DNA from: Tuwongella immobilis
GTDB taxonomy: Bacteria; Planctomycetota; Planctomycetia; Gemmatales; Gemmataceae
NCBI RefSeq assembly: GCF_901538355.1
Contig: NZ_LR593887.1
Location: 1,836,920-1,900,919, forward strand
Direction of reading: 5' to 3'
DNA: 64,000 nt
The position numbers were made by a program, and so were the translations under genes. Of the stretch, positions 38,286 to 47,329 are shown in pieces. Each line of letters starts with the position of its first letter. The first letter of the stretch is position 1. Under the pieces are notes generated by a model. That model was not told the origin of the DNA, did not search any database, and saw only the letters and a program-made list of their open reading frames with translations.

Positions 38286-38449
38286 GAGACTATTCTCAGG
38301 TGTTCCGCCTGGGTTGAAGTTGCCTGCGATTGCGTTCTCCAAGCCGTTGTTCTTTTTGCTACTACGTCGCCGAGTGGCGGGTGTGCTGAGACAACGGCTG
38401 TTCTACCCGCCACTCGGCGACGTAGTAGCTCGGTGAACGTCTTGGATCC
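38286..38449 (+). repeat. Variable-stem hairpin unit 1 (candidate structured RNA or ssDNA element)
   Basis: Invariant 74-nt 5' part (38286-38359), arm 38360-38382 (23 nt), loop 38383-38404 (22 nt), arm 38405-38427, invariant 3' part GCTCGGTGAACG... (38428-38449). The arms pair 23 of 23 and the stem can be extended by the flanking GC. Loop bases 38391-38399 (ACAACGGCT) are the exact complement of 38342-38350 (AGCCGTTGT), just 5' of the stem. Outer arms CGTTCTCCAAGC (38333-38344) and GCTCGGTGAACG (38428-38439) pair with two mismatches. Strand is arbitrary. Not a known family to me. Confidence 0.85.
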
Positions 38450-38515
38450 TTCGTGATGGTCGTGAGTCGGAATCGAAATCGATGGGGTGTTGGAACGGGT
38501 CATTCGGAATGGATC

Positions 38516-38678
38516 GAGACTATTCTCAGGTGTTCCGCCTGGGTTGAAGTTGCCTGCGATTGCGTTCTCCAAGCCGTTGTTCTTTTTGCTCATCAAGGAG
38601 GAATTTCCCGGTGGGCTGAGACAACGGTTGTTCTACCGGGAAATTCCTCCCTGATGAGCTCGGTGAACGTCCTGGATC
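38516..38678 (+). repeat. Variable-stem hairpin unit 2
   Basis: 5' part 38516-38589 is identical to unit 1 over all 74 bases. Arms 38590-38612 and 38635-38657 pair in 22 of 23 positions (one A-C mismatch), although they are mostly unrelated to the arms of unit 1. Loop 38613-38634 shares GCTGAGACAACGG with unit 1. 3' part from 38658. ACAACGGTT (38621-38629) faces AGCCGTTGT (38572-38580) with one G-T wobble. Confidence 0.85.
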
Positions 38679-38774
38679 GAGTCTTGGAAGTCGATCATTC
38701 GGAATGCATGACCAAGTTGGGAAGACTGGGATCGATTCGATCCCGGTCGGTTGATTGCGATTCACTCTCCTTGC

Positions 38775-38938
38775 GAGACGATTCTCAGGTGTTCCGCCTG
38801 GGTTGAAGTTGCCTGCGATTGCGTTCTCCAAGCCGTTGTTCTTTTTGCCCACATGCCCGGCACCGGCGGGTAGGCTGAGCCAACGGATGTTTTGCCCGCC
38901 GGTGCCAGGCATGTGGGCTCGGTGAACGTCTTGGATCC
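38775..38938 (+). repeat. Variable-stem hairpin unit 3
   Basis: 5' part 38775-38848 differs from the other two at one base (GAGACG versus GAGACT). Arms 38849-38871 and 38894-38916 pair at 21 positions plus one G-T, with one C-A mismatch. Loop 38872-38893 keeps GCTGAG-CAACGG. The arm ends GGCGGGT as in unit 1 but the rest differs. 3' part GCTCGGTGAACG at 38917. CAACGG in the loop can pair with CCGTTG at about 38833-38838. Confidence 0.85.
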
Positions 38939-39213
38939 TGACTTGGAAGTCGCAAGGTGGTGCGTCGCGATTGGCTTGTCGGAGCAATCCCTAAGCGCAT
39001 CTCCATTTCAATGCGCGTCCGTTTCGTTCCGATTCGGAACATTCGTTCCATTTGGCGGAAGCAATCGCAGGCGTGGCGAGGCTTTTTGGCGGATTCCGAC
39101 TGGCTGGTTGGAAACCGCTGGGGCGTGGGGTATCATGCAGATAGGCATCCGCGTGTTCTCTCCACACCGAATGACATCCTTCGGGATCGTTCTCGCTTGC
39201 AAGGCACTGCACC

Positions 39214-40128
39214 ATGAAAATCATCGATCCGCATATTCATATGTCTGCTCGCACCACGGATGATTACGAAGCCATGGCGGCGGCGGGAGTCGTTGCGGTG
39301 ATCGAGCCGGCCTTCTGGCTGGGGCAGCCGCGAACCTCGGTCGGCACGTTCCAGGATTATTTCTCGTCGCTGGTCGGTTGGGAGCGATTTCGGGCCGCGC
39401 AGTTTGGGATTCGGCATTATTGCACGATTGGATTGAATTCCAAGGAAGCGAATAATGTCCCACTCGCCGAACAGGTCATGGAGCTGTTGCCGTTGTATCT
39501 CGCCAAAGAAGGCGTGGTGGCGGTCGGGGAAATCGGCTTCGATGAAATGAGCAGTGCCGAAGAACGCTTCTACAAAGCGCAACTCGAATTGGCCAAACAA
39601 GTTGAGTTGCCGGTGATGGTCCACACGCCGCACCGCAACAAAAAGCAAGGCACCACTCGCAGCATGGATATCGCCCTGGATTACGGCCTGCCCGCACATC
39701 GGGTGGTGATCGATCACAACAACGAAGAGACGGTCAAGGAAGTGCTGGATCGCGGCTTCTGGGCGGCCTTCACCATCTACCCCAAGACGAAGATGGGGAA
39801 TGAGCGGATGGTCGAAGTGGTGCGAAAATATGGGCCGGATCGAATTATCGTGGATTCTTCTGCAGATTGGGGCGTGAGCGATCCGCTGGCGGTGCCCAAG
39901 ACCGCGCGGCTGATGATCGAACGCGGAATCCCCGTCGAGCATGTCGAGGCCGTCTGCTATCGCAATGCCATTTTGGCATATGGGCAATCGGGCCAATTTT
40001 CCGAAAGCGATTGGCTCAGCCCCGCCGCCATCGATCAGCGCAACCTCTTCGAGGGCAACAGCGTGCTACGCGGCCAATCGCCCCGAATCGACGAGCCGCA
40101 AGCGGAAGAAGCCGGGATTATTCGCTGA
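39214..40128 (+). CDS. eboB: TatD-like metal-dependent hydrolase, EboB
   Basis: 304 residues from ATG 39214. PHIHMSARTTDDYEAMAAAG opens the TIM barrel with an H-x-H pair; GEIGFDEM, MVHTPHRNK, VIDHNNEETV and DSSADWG carry the remaining metal ligands (E, H, H, D). The sequence fits EboB rather than TatD nuclease itself, with extra segments for the ebo role. It lies directly downstream of eboA except for the array. In characterised ebo clusters the pair lies in one operon. Confidence 0.85.
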   Translation: MKIIDPHIHMSARTTDDYEAMAAAGVVAVIEPAFWLGQPRTSVGTFQDYFSSLVGWERFRAAQFGIRHYCTIGLNSKEANNVPLAEQVMELLPLYLAKEGVVAVGEIGFDEMSSAEERFYKAQLELAKQVELPVMVHTPHRNKKQGTTRSMDIALDYGLPAHRVVIDHNNEETVKEVLDRGFWAAFTIYPKTKMGNERMVEVVRKYGPDRIIVDSSADWGVSDPLAVPKTARLMIERGIPVEHVEAVCYRNAILAYGQSGQFSESDWLSPAAIDQRNLFEGNSVLRGQSPRIDEPQAEEAGIIR

Positions 40129-40205
40129 TTGCTCGCCTGGTTCCTACAACAATCCGCACAGGGGAGCGACTACGCCCAGGTGCGGATTTGGATCAGGAAG
40201 CGACA

Positions 40206-41234
40206 ATGCGGCAACGGGTGGTTTTGATTACCGGCGCGGGTGGAGAAATTGGCCATAGTTTGATTAATCGGCTCGGGAATGATCCCGATCGGCCGGTCAT
40301 CACACTCGATCTCAACCCGCTGGCCCCGTCGTTGGCCGGGCGCGTGCGATTCCATTACACGGGGTCGATTCTCGATGCCCAATTGCTCGACCGAATTTTG
40401 GCCGAGTATCAAGTCGAACGGATCTTCCATCTCGCAGCGTTACTCTCGACCCGGAGTGAATTTGCGCCCGTCACTGCCCATCGCGTCAATGTCGAAGGAA
40501 CCATGACCATGCTCGATTTTGCCCAGAAACAGGCAGAATCGCATGGTCATCCAGTCGTGTTTATGTATCCCTCGTCGATCGCCGCGTTCGGGATGCCCAA
40601 TCTCAGCATCAAGCAGCAGGCCGGGGCCGTCTTGGAAGATGATTTCAATCATCCGACCACGATGTACGGCTGCAACAAGTTGTACTGTGAGCATTTAGGA
40701 CGCTATTACGCTCGCCATTACAAGCAGCTTGCGAGTGAAAATCTCGCTGGCAAGGTCGATTTTCGCTGCATTCGATTTCCGGGCCTCATCTCCGCCTTTA
40801 CTGTTCCATCTGGCGGAACCTCCGATTACGGTCCCGAGATGATCCACGCCGCCGCCAAGGGAACGCCGTATGCCTGTTTCGTGCGACTGGACACGCGGAT
40901 TCCGTTCATGACGATGCCGGATGCGGTCGAAGCGTTGCTGAAATTTGCCGATGCGCCGCGTGAGAAGCTCACCCGAACCGTCTACAATCTGAAGGCATTT
41001 AGTCCGACGGCGGAAGAATTCGCTCAGATGACCAAGCGGTTTTTCCCGGATGCGGTCATTTCGACGCAGTTGGATGCGAAGCGGCAAGGAATTGTTGACA
41101 GTTGGCCGGCTGATGTCAACGATGAAGCCGCCCGACGGGATTGGGGCTTCGATCCGCAACACTCGTTCGAGCAAGCCTTTACGGATTATCTGGTGCCGCA
41201 ACTGCGAAAGTCGGGGCAATCGGCCGGACATTAA
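40206..41234 (+). CDS. NAD-dependent epimerase/dehydratase, L-threonine-dehydrogenase-like SDR
   Basis: 342 residues; ATG 40206. Rossmann GAGGEIGHSLINRL at the N-terminus (G-x-x-G-x-x-G), active-site YGCNK in TTMYGCNKLYCEHLGRYY, and the following RFPGLISAFTVPSGGTSDYG and MHAAAKGTPYACFV-like pattern found in SDR-type L-threonine 3-dehydrogenases. Oxidation of threonine to 2-amino-3-ketobutyrate is the family reaction; not proven. The frame extends upstream to 39867 by chance, over eboB. Confidence 0.85.
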   Translation: MRQRVVLITGAGGEIGHSLINRLGNDPDRPVITLDLNPLAPSLAGRVRFHYTGSILDAQLLDRILAEYQVERIFHLAALLSTRSEFAPVTAHRVNVEGTMTMLDFAQKQAESHGHPVVFMYPSSIAAFGMPNLSIKQQAGAVLEDDFNHPTTMYGCNKLYCEHLGRYYARHYKQLASENLAGKVDFRCIRFPGLISAFTVPSGGTSDYGPEMIHAAAKGTPYACFVRLDTRIPFMTMPDAVEALLKFADAPREKLTRTVYNLKAFSPTAEEFAQMTKRFFPDAVISTQLDAKRQGIVDSWPADVNDEAARRDWGFDPQHSFEQAFTDYLVPQLRKSGQSAGH

Positions 41235-41830
41235 ACCGTTTCGACTTCGCCCAGATCGAGTTCTTTCAGAACACGATTCAACGCTCGGGTGAGTTTTTTG
41301 CGAAGGGCTTCCGGGGAGCCGCCGACCTGCTCGGCGATCTCCGGCCAGTCAAAGCCCGCGCCGCGCAGTTGGGCCAACACCCGCGTCTCATCCGGCAAAC
41401 GCGAGCGAATCTGCGTCACCAGTTCATCCAACGCCACAATTTTGCTTGGCGTCATCTGCCGGTCCTGAACACTGTCCAGGGCCGCGTCCATCGCATCATC
41501 ATCTTGTCGGCGGAAGTCCCGTCGCTGGGCCTGCAGTTTGCGGGCTTCATCGTAGACCTGATTGCGGGCCATGGTCGTCAGCAGGCCAACGAGCTGTTCT
41601 TCGGATGTGAATTCGAATTGGCCAACGGTAACTCGGGCAAAGAAGTTCGCAAAGACGATTTGTGAAATGTCACTTGGATCAATCAGCCGATGCAGCCGCA
41701 TTTCCACCAATAAGTGGCGAATGCTGTTTTGCACACTGGGATCCAAACGCCGGACGAAATCGGTGGCGGATCGTTGATCGCCCACGCGAAGTCGCAAAAG
41801 CAAGTCGGCGAAGCTGAGATTATCGCTCAT
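41231..41830 (-). CDS. ECF-like sigma-70 family factor (planctomycete type)
   Basis: 199 residues from ATG 41830; the longer frame to 41980 is unlikely. Region 2 is LIDPSDISQIVFANFFARVT, and region 4 is GFDWPEIAEQVGGSPEALRK with a helix-turn-helix. The linker region is QRRDFRRQDDDAMDAALDSV. This class of sigma factor is greatly expanded in Planctomycetes and often regulates local or distant genes with a kinase partner; no kinase adjoins. The stop overlaps the end of the convergent SDR gene by four bases. Confidence 0.9.
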   Translation of the reverse strand: MSDNLSFADLLLRLRVGDQRSATDFVRRLDPSVQNSIRHLLVEMRLHRLIDPSDISQIVFANFFARVTVGQFEFTSEEQLVGLLTTMARNQVYDEARKLQAQRRDFRRQDDDAMDAALDSVQDRQMTPSKIVALDELVTQIRSRLPDETRVLAQLRGAGFDWPEIAEQVGGSPEALRKKLTRALNRVLKELDLGEVETV

Positions 41831-42109
41831 TCCCGCACCCTTGCTCGGGAGATCGGTCGAATCGATTCTACCGCTATTGTACCACCAGATTCCCAAAATG
41901 ACGAGATTTCTGGGATCGGTGCGATCTACCAGTTGAGTACAATGCGAAGAGTAGTCAATTCTGCCCGAAATCGTGAGCATTGACGAGTCGATTTTTCCGG
42001 GTTTATCGATTTTCGAATCACAAATGGGCGGTCACGGTGCGCAAGGATTGCCAGGCCGTGCATTTCGTTTCTAGGAAGGAATCATCGGACGCAAACGGGA
42101 GGCACGACC

Positions 42110-42319
42110 ATGGGCGATCGCCGAATTCCCAACGGACCGATTCTCCTGCGCTTCGAGCGCCCCGCAACCCGTGAACCACGGGAACCTCGCACGCCTCGTC
42201 GTCGGAATGAGGGCACACCTCACGCACTCCAGTTCACCCCGCGGAAAGCTCCCGTAACGCTTCAGCCAATGACCGCCGAAGAACGCGAACTCGCCCGCTG
42301 GATGGATCTGAGCGGTTGA
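42110..42319 (+). CDS. Small Arg/Pro-rich protein
   Basis: 69 residues; ATG 42110 follows GGGAGG with seven bases spacing, a strong site. Sequence [19 protein letters not shown] is basic and unstructured; the C-terminus [17 protein letters not shown] has a short helix. Composition and site quality suggest it is translated. Function unknown; may belong with dcd 90 bases downstream. Confidence 0.55.
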   Translation: MGDRRIPNGPILLRFERPATREPREPRTPRRRNEGTPHALQFTPRKAPVTLQPMTAEERELARWMDLSG

Positions 42320-42408
42320 ATCGCCCAAGCCGGACGGGCTTCCCATTTTGCCAAGATTATGGTACATCACGCCGAATTCGCATGACGCCGTTCAGGAGGA
42401 ATTCGGCA

Positions 42409-42978
42409 ATGGGTGTACTGCCCGATTGGATGATTGAGCGCGACGTGACCATTCAGCCCAAGGCACTCGCTCAGGTGCAAGCGGGCGTAATCTCTTATGG
42501 AATCACGAGTTACGGCTACGATGTCCGCGTCGATCGTCGCTTCAAAGTCTTCACCAACGCACGCTGCACGTTGGTCGATCCCAAGAATTTCGACCCGCTC
42601 TCATTCGTGGATATCGAAGGCGACTTCTGCCTGATCCCGCCAAATAGTTTTGCACTCGCCGAAACGATTGAATATCTCGAGATTCCACGCGATGTCATCG
42701 GTGTCTGCGTCGGCAAATCGACGTATGCACGTTGTGGCATTATTGTAAACGTTACACCGCTGGAGCCAGAGTGGCGCGGTCGGGTGACGATTGAAATTAG
42801 CAACACCACTCCGCTCCCGGCGAAAATTTATGCCGGCGAAGGAATCGCGCAAATTCTCTTCTTCAAGGGCGTTGAACCCTGTCGTACCAGTTATGCCGAC
42901 AAGGCCGGGAAGTATCAGGACCAAAAAGGCCTGCAACTGCCGTTTGTCGTGGGGAGTGACGGCGGTCCCTCACAATAA
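42409..42978 (+). CDS. dcd: dCTP deaminase
   Basis: 189 residues; ATG 42409 follows AGGAGGA. Core [20 protein letters not shown] (S and R in the nucleotide site) and [20 protein letters not shown] (catalytic Glu), plus [10 protein letters not shown] at the C-terminus. Makes dUTP from dCTP for dTMP synthesis. In keeping with this the next gene is ribonucleotide reductase, so nucleotide supply genes cluster here. Confidence 0.95.
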   Translation: MGVLPDWMIERDVTIQPKALAQVQAGVISYGITSYGYDVRVDRRFKVFTNARCTLVDPKNFDPLSFVDIEGDFCLIPPNSFALAETIEYLEIPRDVIGVCVGKSTYARCGIIVNVTPLEPEWRGRVTIEISNTTPLPAKIYAGEGIAQILFFKGVEPCRTSYADKAGKYQDQKGLQLPFVVGSDGGPSQ

Positions 42979-43116
42979 TGGAGTGTCTGCGGGAATTGGA
43001 AAACTTGCGATTGACCAGGTAATGGAATTGGTAGAATCGCTCAACTCGCTTGTTCCAAGCTTCCGATACTTCATTTAAGAGAATCGACCCATATTTCTCC
43101 GAAACGATACTTTCTT

Positions 43117-43146
43117 TTTGTGCATCACTAGACAGGGGTGCACAAA
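43117..43146. promoter_or_regulatory. Inverted repeat upstream of nrdJ
   Basis: TTTGTGCA (43117-43124) and TGCACAAA (43139-43146) form an 8-bp perfect inverted repeat with a 14-base spacer, about 78 bases before the nrdJ ATG. It could be an operator or a small hairpin. It does not look like an NrdR box (two separated ACANTATATCTTGT-type sites) and I find no B12-riboswitch box. Confidence 0.45.
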
Positions 43147-43223
43147 TCGATTAAAGTACAGTCATTCGGAGCCGGCGCTCTGATCGTAGAGCCTAGAAAC
43201 ACTCCACTGCGGGACTCTGACCC

Positions 43224-46200
43224 ATGCAGATGCATCGGCACTACACGCGCGAAGGTCAAGATCCCTTCGCCTCGATCCGCTTCACGCCCCGTACCTCTCG
43301 GATTGTCAATCCGAATGGCAAAGTCGTCTTTGAAATGAAAGACTTGATGGCGCCAGAAGGGTGGTCCCAAGTCGCGGTGGATATTCTGGCGCAGAAATAT
43401 TTCCGCAAAGCCGGGATTCCCCAACGCACGGAACGAGTCGTTGAAGCAGGCGTACCGGAATGGCTCCAGTGCAGTCGCCCCGTCGCGGGGGATGCCTGCA
43501 GCAATCAGGAAATCGACTCCCGACAAGTGTTCCGTCGCTTGTCTGGTTGTTGGACCTATTGGGGCTGGAAAGCCGGGTACTTCACCTCCGAGGCGGATGC
43601 TCGCACCTATTTCGATGAAATGTGTGCCATGCTCGCGCTGCAAGTGGCTGCGCCGAACAGTCCGCAGTGGTTTAATACGGGTTTGCATTGGGCTTACGGC
43701 ATCGAAGGGCCACCGCAAGGCCATTATTTCGTCGATCCGCAAACGGTGCAAGTGGTCCGTAGCGCCAGCGCCTACGAACGGCCCGCGCCGCATGCCTGCT
43801 TCATCCAATCGATTGCCGATGATTTGGTGAATGAGGGGGGCATCATGGACCTTTGGGTTCGTGAAGCCCGCATCTTTAAGTATGGTTCCGGCACGGGGTC
43901 GAACTTTTCTTCGCTTCGCGGAGAAGGGGAGCCGCTCTCCGGCGGTGGGAAGTCCTCTGGTCTGATGAGTTTCCTGAAAATTGGTGATCGCGCTGCGGGA
44001 GCCATCAAATCGGGTGGCACGACTCGGCGAGCCGCCAAGATGGTCGTGCTCGACTTAGATCACCCGGATATCGAAGAATTCATCAACTGGAAGGTCACCG
44101 AAGAACAAAAGGTGGCGGATCTGGTCATCGGCTCCAAGCTGATGAACAAGCACCTCAATGCCATTCTGAAGAATATTCACGTTTGGCCAAAGGTCGAAGA
44201 ACGCTTCGACGTGACGAAGAACAAAGATCTTCGCAAAGCGATCGTGGAGGCCCGTGGCGCACTGATCCCCGATAACGCGATTGCCCGCGTGATTCAGCTT
44301 GGCCGCCAAGGGTTTAAGTCGCTGTTGGTCGAAGAATACGACACCGATTGGACCTCAGCAGCGTACTTCACCGTTTCCGGTCAAAATTCGAATAATTCGG
44401 TTCGGGTGAATGCCGCGTTCATGAATGCGGTGGCCGAAGATGGTCCGTGGCATCTGTATTGGCGGACGGAAAAAGAGAAGGCGGCCCGCGAAGGGCGTGC
44501 CCCGAAGCCGAATAAGACGCTCAAAGCCCGTGATCTGTGGGATCAAATCGCGTTCGCGGCGTGGTCGTGTGCCGACCCCGGTTTGCAGTTCGAAACCACG
44601 ATCAACGAATGGCACACCTGCCCGAACGATGGTGAGATTCGCGCCAGCAATCCGTGCAGCGAATACTTGTTCCTCGATGACACGGCCTGCAATCTGGCGT
44701 CGATGAACTTGCTGAAATTCTACGAGCCGACCACCGGTCAGTTCGATCTGGCCCGGTATCAGCACGCGATTCGCCTTTGGACGCTGACTTTGGAAATCTC
44801 GGTCTATATGGCCCAGTTCCCCAGCGTGAGCGTCGCCCAGCGATCGTATGATTTCCGAACCCTGGGGCTTGGTTATGCCAACCTCGGCGCCCTGCTGATG
44901 GTCCAGGGGATTCCCTACGATTCGCTCGAAGGCCGGGCGCAATGTGCGGCCCTCTCGGCGATTATGCACTGTGGCGCATATGCCACCTCGGCCGAAATCG
45001 CTGCCGAAGTCGGGCCGTTCCCGCGTTATTCGGTCAATCGGGAATCGATGCTGCGGGTCATTCGCAACCACCGTCGCGCAGCCTACAATGCAGTCGCCAC
45101 GGAATACGAAGGGCTGACGATTCCGCCAGTCGGACTTGATGCCCGTGCTTGTCCCCCCGCTTTGGTGCGTGCTGCCCAAAAAGAAGCGGATCGCATGCTG
45201 GAGTTGGGCGAGAAGTATGGCTTCCGCAATGCCCAAGTGACGGTGGTGGCACCGACTGGAACCATTGGTCTGGTCATGGATTGCGACACGACCGGCATCG
45301 AACCAGACTTCGCGCTGGTGAAGTTCAAGAAGCTGGCCGGCGGTGGTTACTTTAAGATCATCAATTCGTCGATTCCGCCCGCGTTGGCTCGCCTGGGCTA
45401 TACGCAAGCACAGATCGATGATATTGTGCGCTATACACGCGGTGCGGGATCGCTCTACGGCTGTCCGCACATCAATCCCAGCAGTCTGCGTGGGAAGGGG
45501 TTCACCGACGAAGTGCTCCAAAAGATCGAGGAGCAATTGCCCGGTGCGTTTGAACTGCCTTTCGTTCTGAACCGCTGGACGATTGGCGACGCCTTCCTGA
45601 AGGATGGCTTGGGCATTCCGCAGGCCGTGTTCGAAGCTCCTGGGTTTGACCTGCTCGCTCACTTGGGCTTCACCAAGCAGCAGATCGCGGATGCCAGTCA
45701 GTATGTCTGTGGCACCATGACCATCGAAGGTGCCCCACACCTGCGAGCGGAGCATCTCCCGGTCTTTGATTGCGCGAATCGTTGCGGCAAACTCGGCCGT
45801 CGATTCCTGTCGGCGGAATCGCACATCCGAATGATGGCGGCGGCCCAGCCGTTCATCAGCGGTGCGATCTCGAAAACCATCAATATGCCGAATGATGCGA
45901 CGATCGAAGATGTCAAGAAGGCCTACCAACTTTCTTGGCAACTGATGATTAAAGCCAATGCGTTGTATCGTGACGGCTCGAAGTTGAGTCAGCCGCTCAA
46001 TTCGGTGGCGGATTCGACCGAACAAGCGATGCTCGAATCGGCGACCCCGGAACCGGTCGAACCGGCCCCTCTGCCCAAGGCGGAAGCGGTGAAAGTCGCG
46101 GAACGCATTGTGCATCGCTACATTGCGAAGCGGCGTCGGTTGCCGGATCGCCGGGCGGGGTACACGCAAAAGACGCGGGTGGGCAACCACAAGATTTATC

Positions 46201-46913
46201 TGCGCACCGGCGAATACGAAGATGGGACGCTCGGCGAAATCTTCTTGGATATGCACAAAGAAGGGGCCGCCTTCCGAAGCATGACCAACTGTTTCGCGAT
46301 TGCCGTTTCGCTGGGACTTCAGCATGGGGTGCCGCTCGAAGAATTCGTAGATGCGTTCCTGTTCACGCGTTTCGAGCCAAACGGGATCGTGCAGGGCAAT
46401 CCGCATATCAAGATGGCAACGTCGATCATCGACTACATCTTCCGCGAATTGGCCATTACCTACTTGGGTCGCTACGATCTGGCCCATGTCGATCCCGAAG
46501 ATTTGCGTGGCGATGCGATGGTTCGCGATGACGAAGATGAGGATTTTGAATCCGAAGAAATCGTTGCCGAACTGCCGCAAAAGACCAGCAAGCCATCCTT
46601 GGCGCCACGCTCGGAACATCTGCGACCGATGTCTCCACCCGCTAACCCCGCCCCGACGAAATCGAACGGGAACGGCAACGGCAACGGTCACCACCATGGC
46701 AATGGTAATGGCAATGGCAACGGTCATTCCAAGTCTGCGGAAGCGACTGCGGTGTTGTCGAAGCCGGCGACGACGCTGAGCGATCGGGTTCGTCAGGCCC
46801 GGCAGAAGGGCTACGAAGGGGATCCATGTCCGGAATGCGGCTCGCTGACGTTGGTTCGCAGCGGGGCGTGTGCCAAGTGTGACACCTGCGGTGCGACCTC
46901 CGGCTGTAGCTGA
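43224..46913 (+). CDS. nrdJ: Adenosylcobalamin-dependent (class II) ribonucleotide reductase
   Basis: 1229 residues from ATG 43224. Catalytic region [20 protein letters not shown] near residue 476, [20 protein letters not shown] near 690 and [20 protein letters not shown] near 834 are typical of the B12-dependent enzyme; the C-terminal [19 protein letters not shown]-type tail holds the redox/zinc cysteines. Between the catalytic part and this tail lies a Gly/Asn/His-rich stretch (about residues 1148-1171). Makes deoxyribonucleotides from ribonucleotides without oxygen need. Follows dcd. Confidence 0.97.
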   Translation: MQMHRHYTREGQDPFASIRFTPRTSRIVNPNGKVVFEMKDLMAPEGWSQVAVDILAQKYFRKAGIPQRTERVVEAGVPEWLQCSRPVAGDACSNQEIDSRQVFRRLSGCWTYWGWKAGYFTSEADARTYFDEMCAMLALQVAAPNSPQWFNTGLHWAYGIEGPPQGHYFVDPQTVQVVRSASAYERPAPHACFIQSIADDLVNEGGIMDLWVREARIFKYGSGTGSNFSSLRGEGEPLSGGGKSSGLMSFLKIGDRAAGAIKSGGTTRRAAKMVVLDLDHPDIEEFINWKVTEEQKVADLVIGSKLMNKHLNAILKNIHVWPKVEERFDVTKNKDLRKAIVEARGALIPDNAIARVIQLGRQGFKSLLVEEYDTDWTSAAYFTVSGQNSNNSVRVNAAFMNAVAEDGPWHLYWRTEKEKAAREGRAPKPNKTLKARDLWDQIAFAAWSCADPGLQFETTINEWHTCPNDGEIRASNPCSEYLFLDDTACNLASMNLLKFYEPTTGQFDLARYQHAIRLWTLTLEISVYMAQFPSVSVAQRSYDFRTLGLGYANLGALLMVQGIPYDSLEGRAQCAALSAIMHCGAYATSAEIAAEVGPFPRYSVNRESMLRVIRNHRRAAYNAVATEYEGLTIPPVGLDARACPPALVRAAQKEADRMLELGEKYGFRNAQVTVVAPTGTIGLVMDCDTTGIEPDFALVKFKKLAGGGYFKIINSSIPPALARLGYTQAQIDDIVRYTRGAGSLYGCPHINPSSLRGKGFTDEVLQKIEEQLPGAFELPFVLNRWTIGDAFLKDGLGIPQAVFEAPGFDLLAHLGFTKQQIADASQYVCGTMTIEGAPHLRAEHLPVFDCANRCGKLGRRFLSAESHIRMMAAAQPFISGAISKTINMPNDATIEDVKKAYQLSWQLMIKANALYRDGSKLSQPLNSVADSTEQAMLESATPEPVEPAPLPKAEAVKVAERIVHRYIAKRRRLPDRRAGYTQKTRVGNHKIYLRTGEYEDGTLGEIFLDMHKEGAAFRSMTNCFAIAVSLGLQHGVPLEEFVDAFLFTRFEPNGIVQGNPHIKMATSIIDYIFRELAITYLGRYDLAHVDPEDLRGDAMVRDDEDEDFESEEIVAELPQKTSKPSLAPRSEHLRPMSPPANPAPTKSNGNGNGNGHHHGNGNGNGNGHSKSAEATAVLSKPATTLSDRVRQARQKGYEGDPCPECGSLTLVRSGACAKCDTCGATSGCS

Positions 46914-47329
46914 TCATCCGCACTTCGAATGAGTCGAATATCGCGCGATCCATGGGTTGTTCTGCAATCCATGGATCGCGTCGCGCTTGAGTCGAAAATC
47001 GAGAAGTTCTCCATTTTTCTTGAAGTGACCTCCTGATGTAGCAGTTTCAAGGAGTGTGCGAAGAAAACCTCAGAAATCAGCCGGGATGGGTAAGTTTTTC
47101 GTGAGGTTGGTCAGGAAAACTTGCAGAATTTCGGTTTTCCGAGTAGCTTGGTATTATCGGGCAGATATACGCCCACACGAGCTATTGACTCGCGACCGAA
47201 ATTCCTTGATCACCATTGTCCGGAAAATCACTCAAAATCAGATGTGCTTGCAGATTGACTGTGACGCATTGAAGGATTTTACGGTCAATGCTTGAGAGCG
47301 GCTGAGGTGATGGACCTCTGGAGGCTGTG
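46914..47329. other. Intergenic region between nrdJ and the subtilase gene
   Basis: Holds the hairpin at 46944-46980 and then an AT-rich stretch (about 47000-47300) likely carrying the promoter of the protease gene. No further feature. Confidence 0.5.
46944..46980. terminator. 12-bp palindromic hairpin downstream of nrdJ
   Basis: CGCGATCCATGG (46944-46955) pairs with CCATGGATCGCG (46969-46980) around a 13-base loop, beginning 31 bases past the nrdJ stop. No T-run. Position suggests transcript end or mRNA stability hairpin. Confidence 0.6.

Larger units (their letters stand above)
38205..39213. other. Interruption between eboA and eboB holding a three-unit hairpin array
   Basis: The region contains the three units listed next, linkers of 66 and 96 bases that share TCATTCGGAATG, and a 275-base tail (38939-39213) without a gene. 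The ORFs that cross it switch frame between units, so it is not protein coding. The tail holds GCAATCGCAGGC at 39061-39072, the exact reverse complement of part of each unit, perhaps a decayed inverted copy or chance. Confidence 0.75.

Noticed and set aside
38333-38439. Integron attC sites
   Set aside because: The outer imperfect inverted repeat lacks the GTTRRRY core and no integrase gene is present.
38286-38938. CRISPR array
   Set aside because: Only three units, spacing 230 and 259 bases, long invariant part, and the variable parts are self-complementary; no cas genes.
38286-38938. Retron msr-msd
   Set aside because: No reverse transcriptase in the window and no msr-like part with a branching G; cannot be excluded for elsewhere in the genome.
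38063-39051. Repeated peptide KKNNGLENAIAGNFNPGGTP on the minus strand of the array, as a repeat protein
   Set aside because: The units lie in different frames relative to each other and stops fall between them; the similarity is explained by the DNA repeat.
42979-43223. B12 riboswitch before nrdJ
   Set aside because: No B12-box or matching stems seen in the leader.
44355-46727. 790-codon minus-strand ORF
   Set aside because: Antisense shadow of nrdJ; poor protein character.
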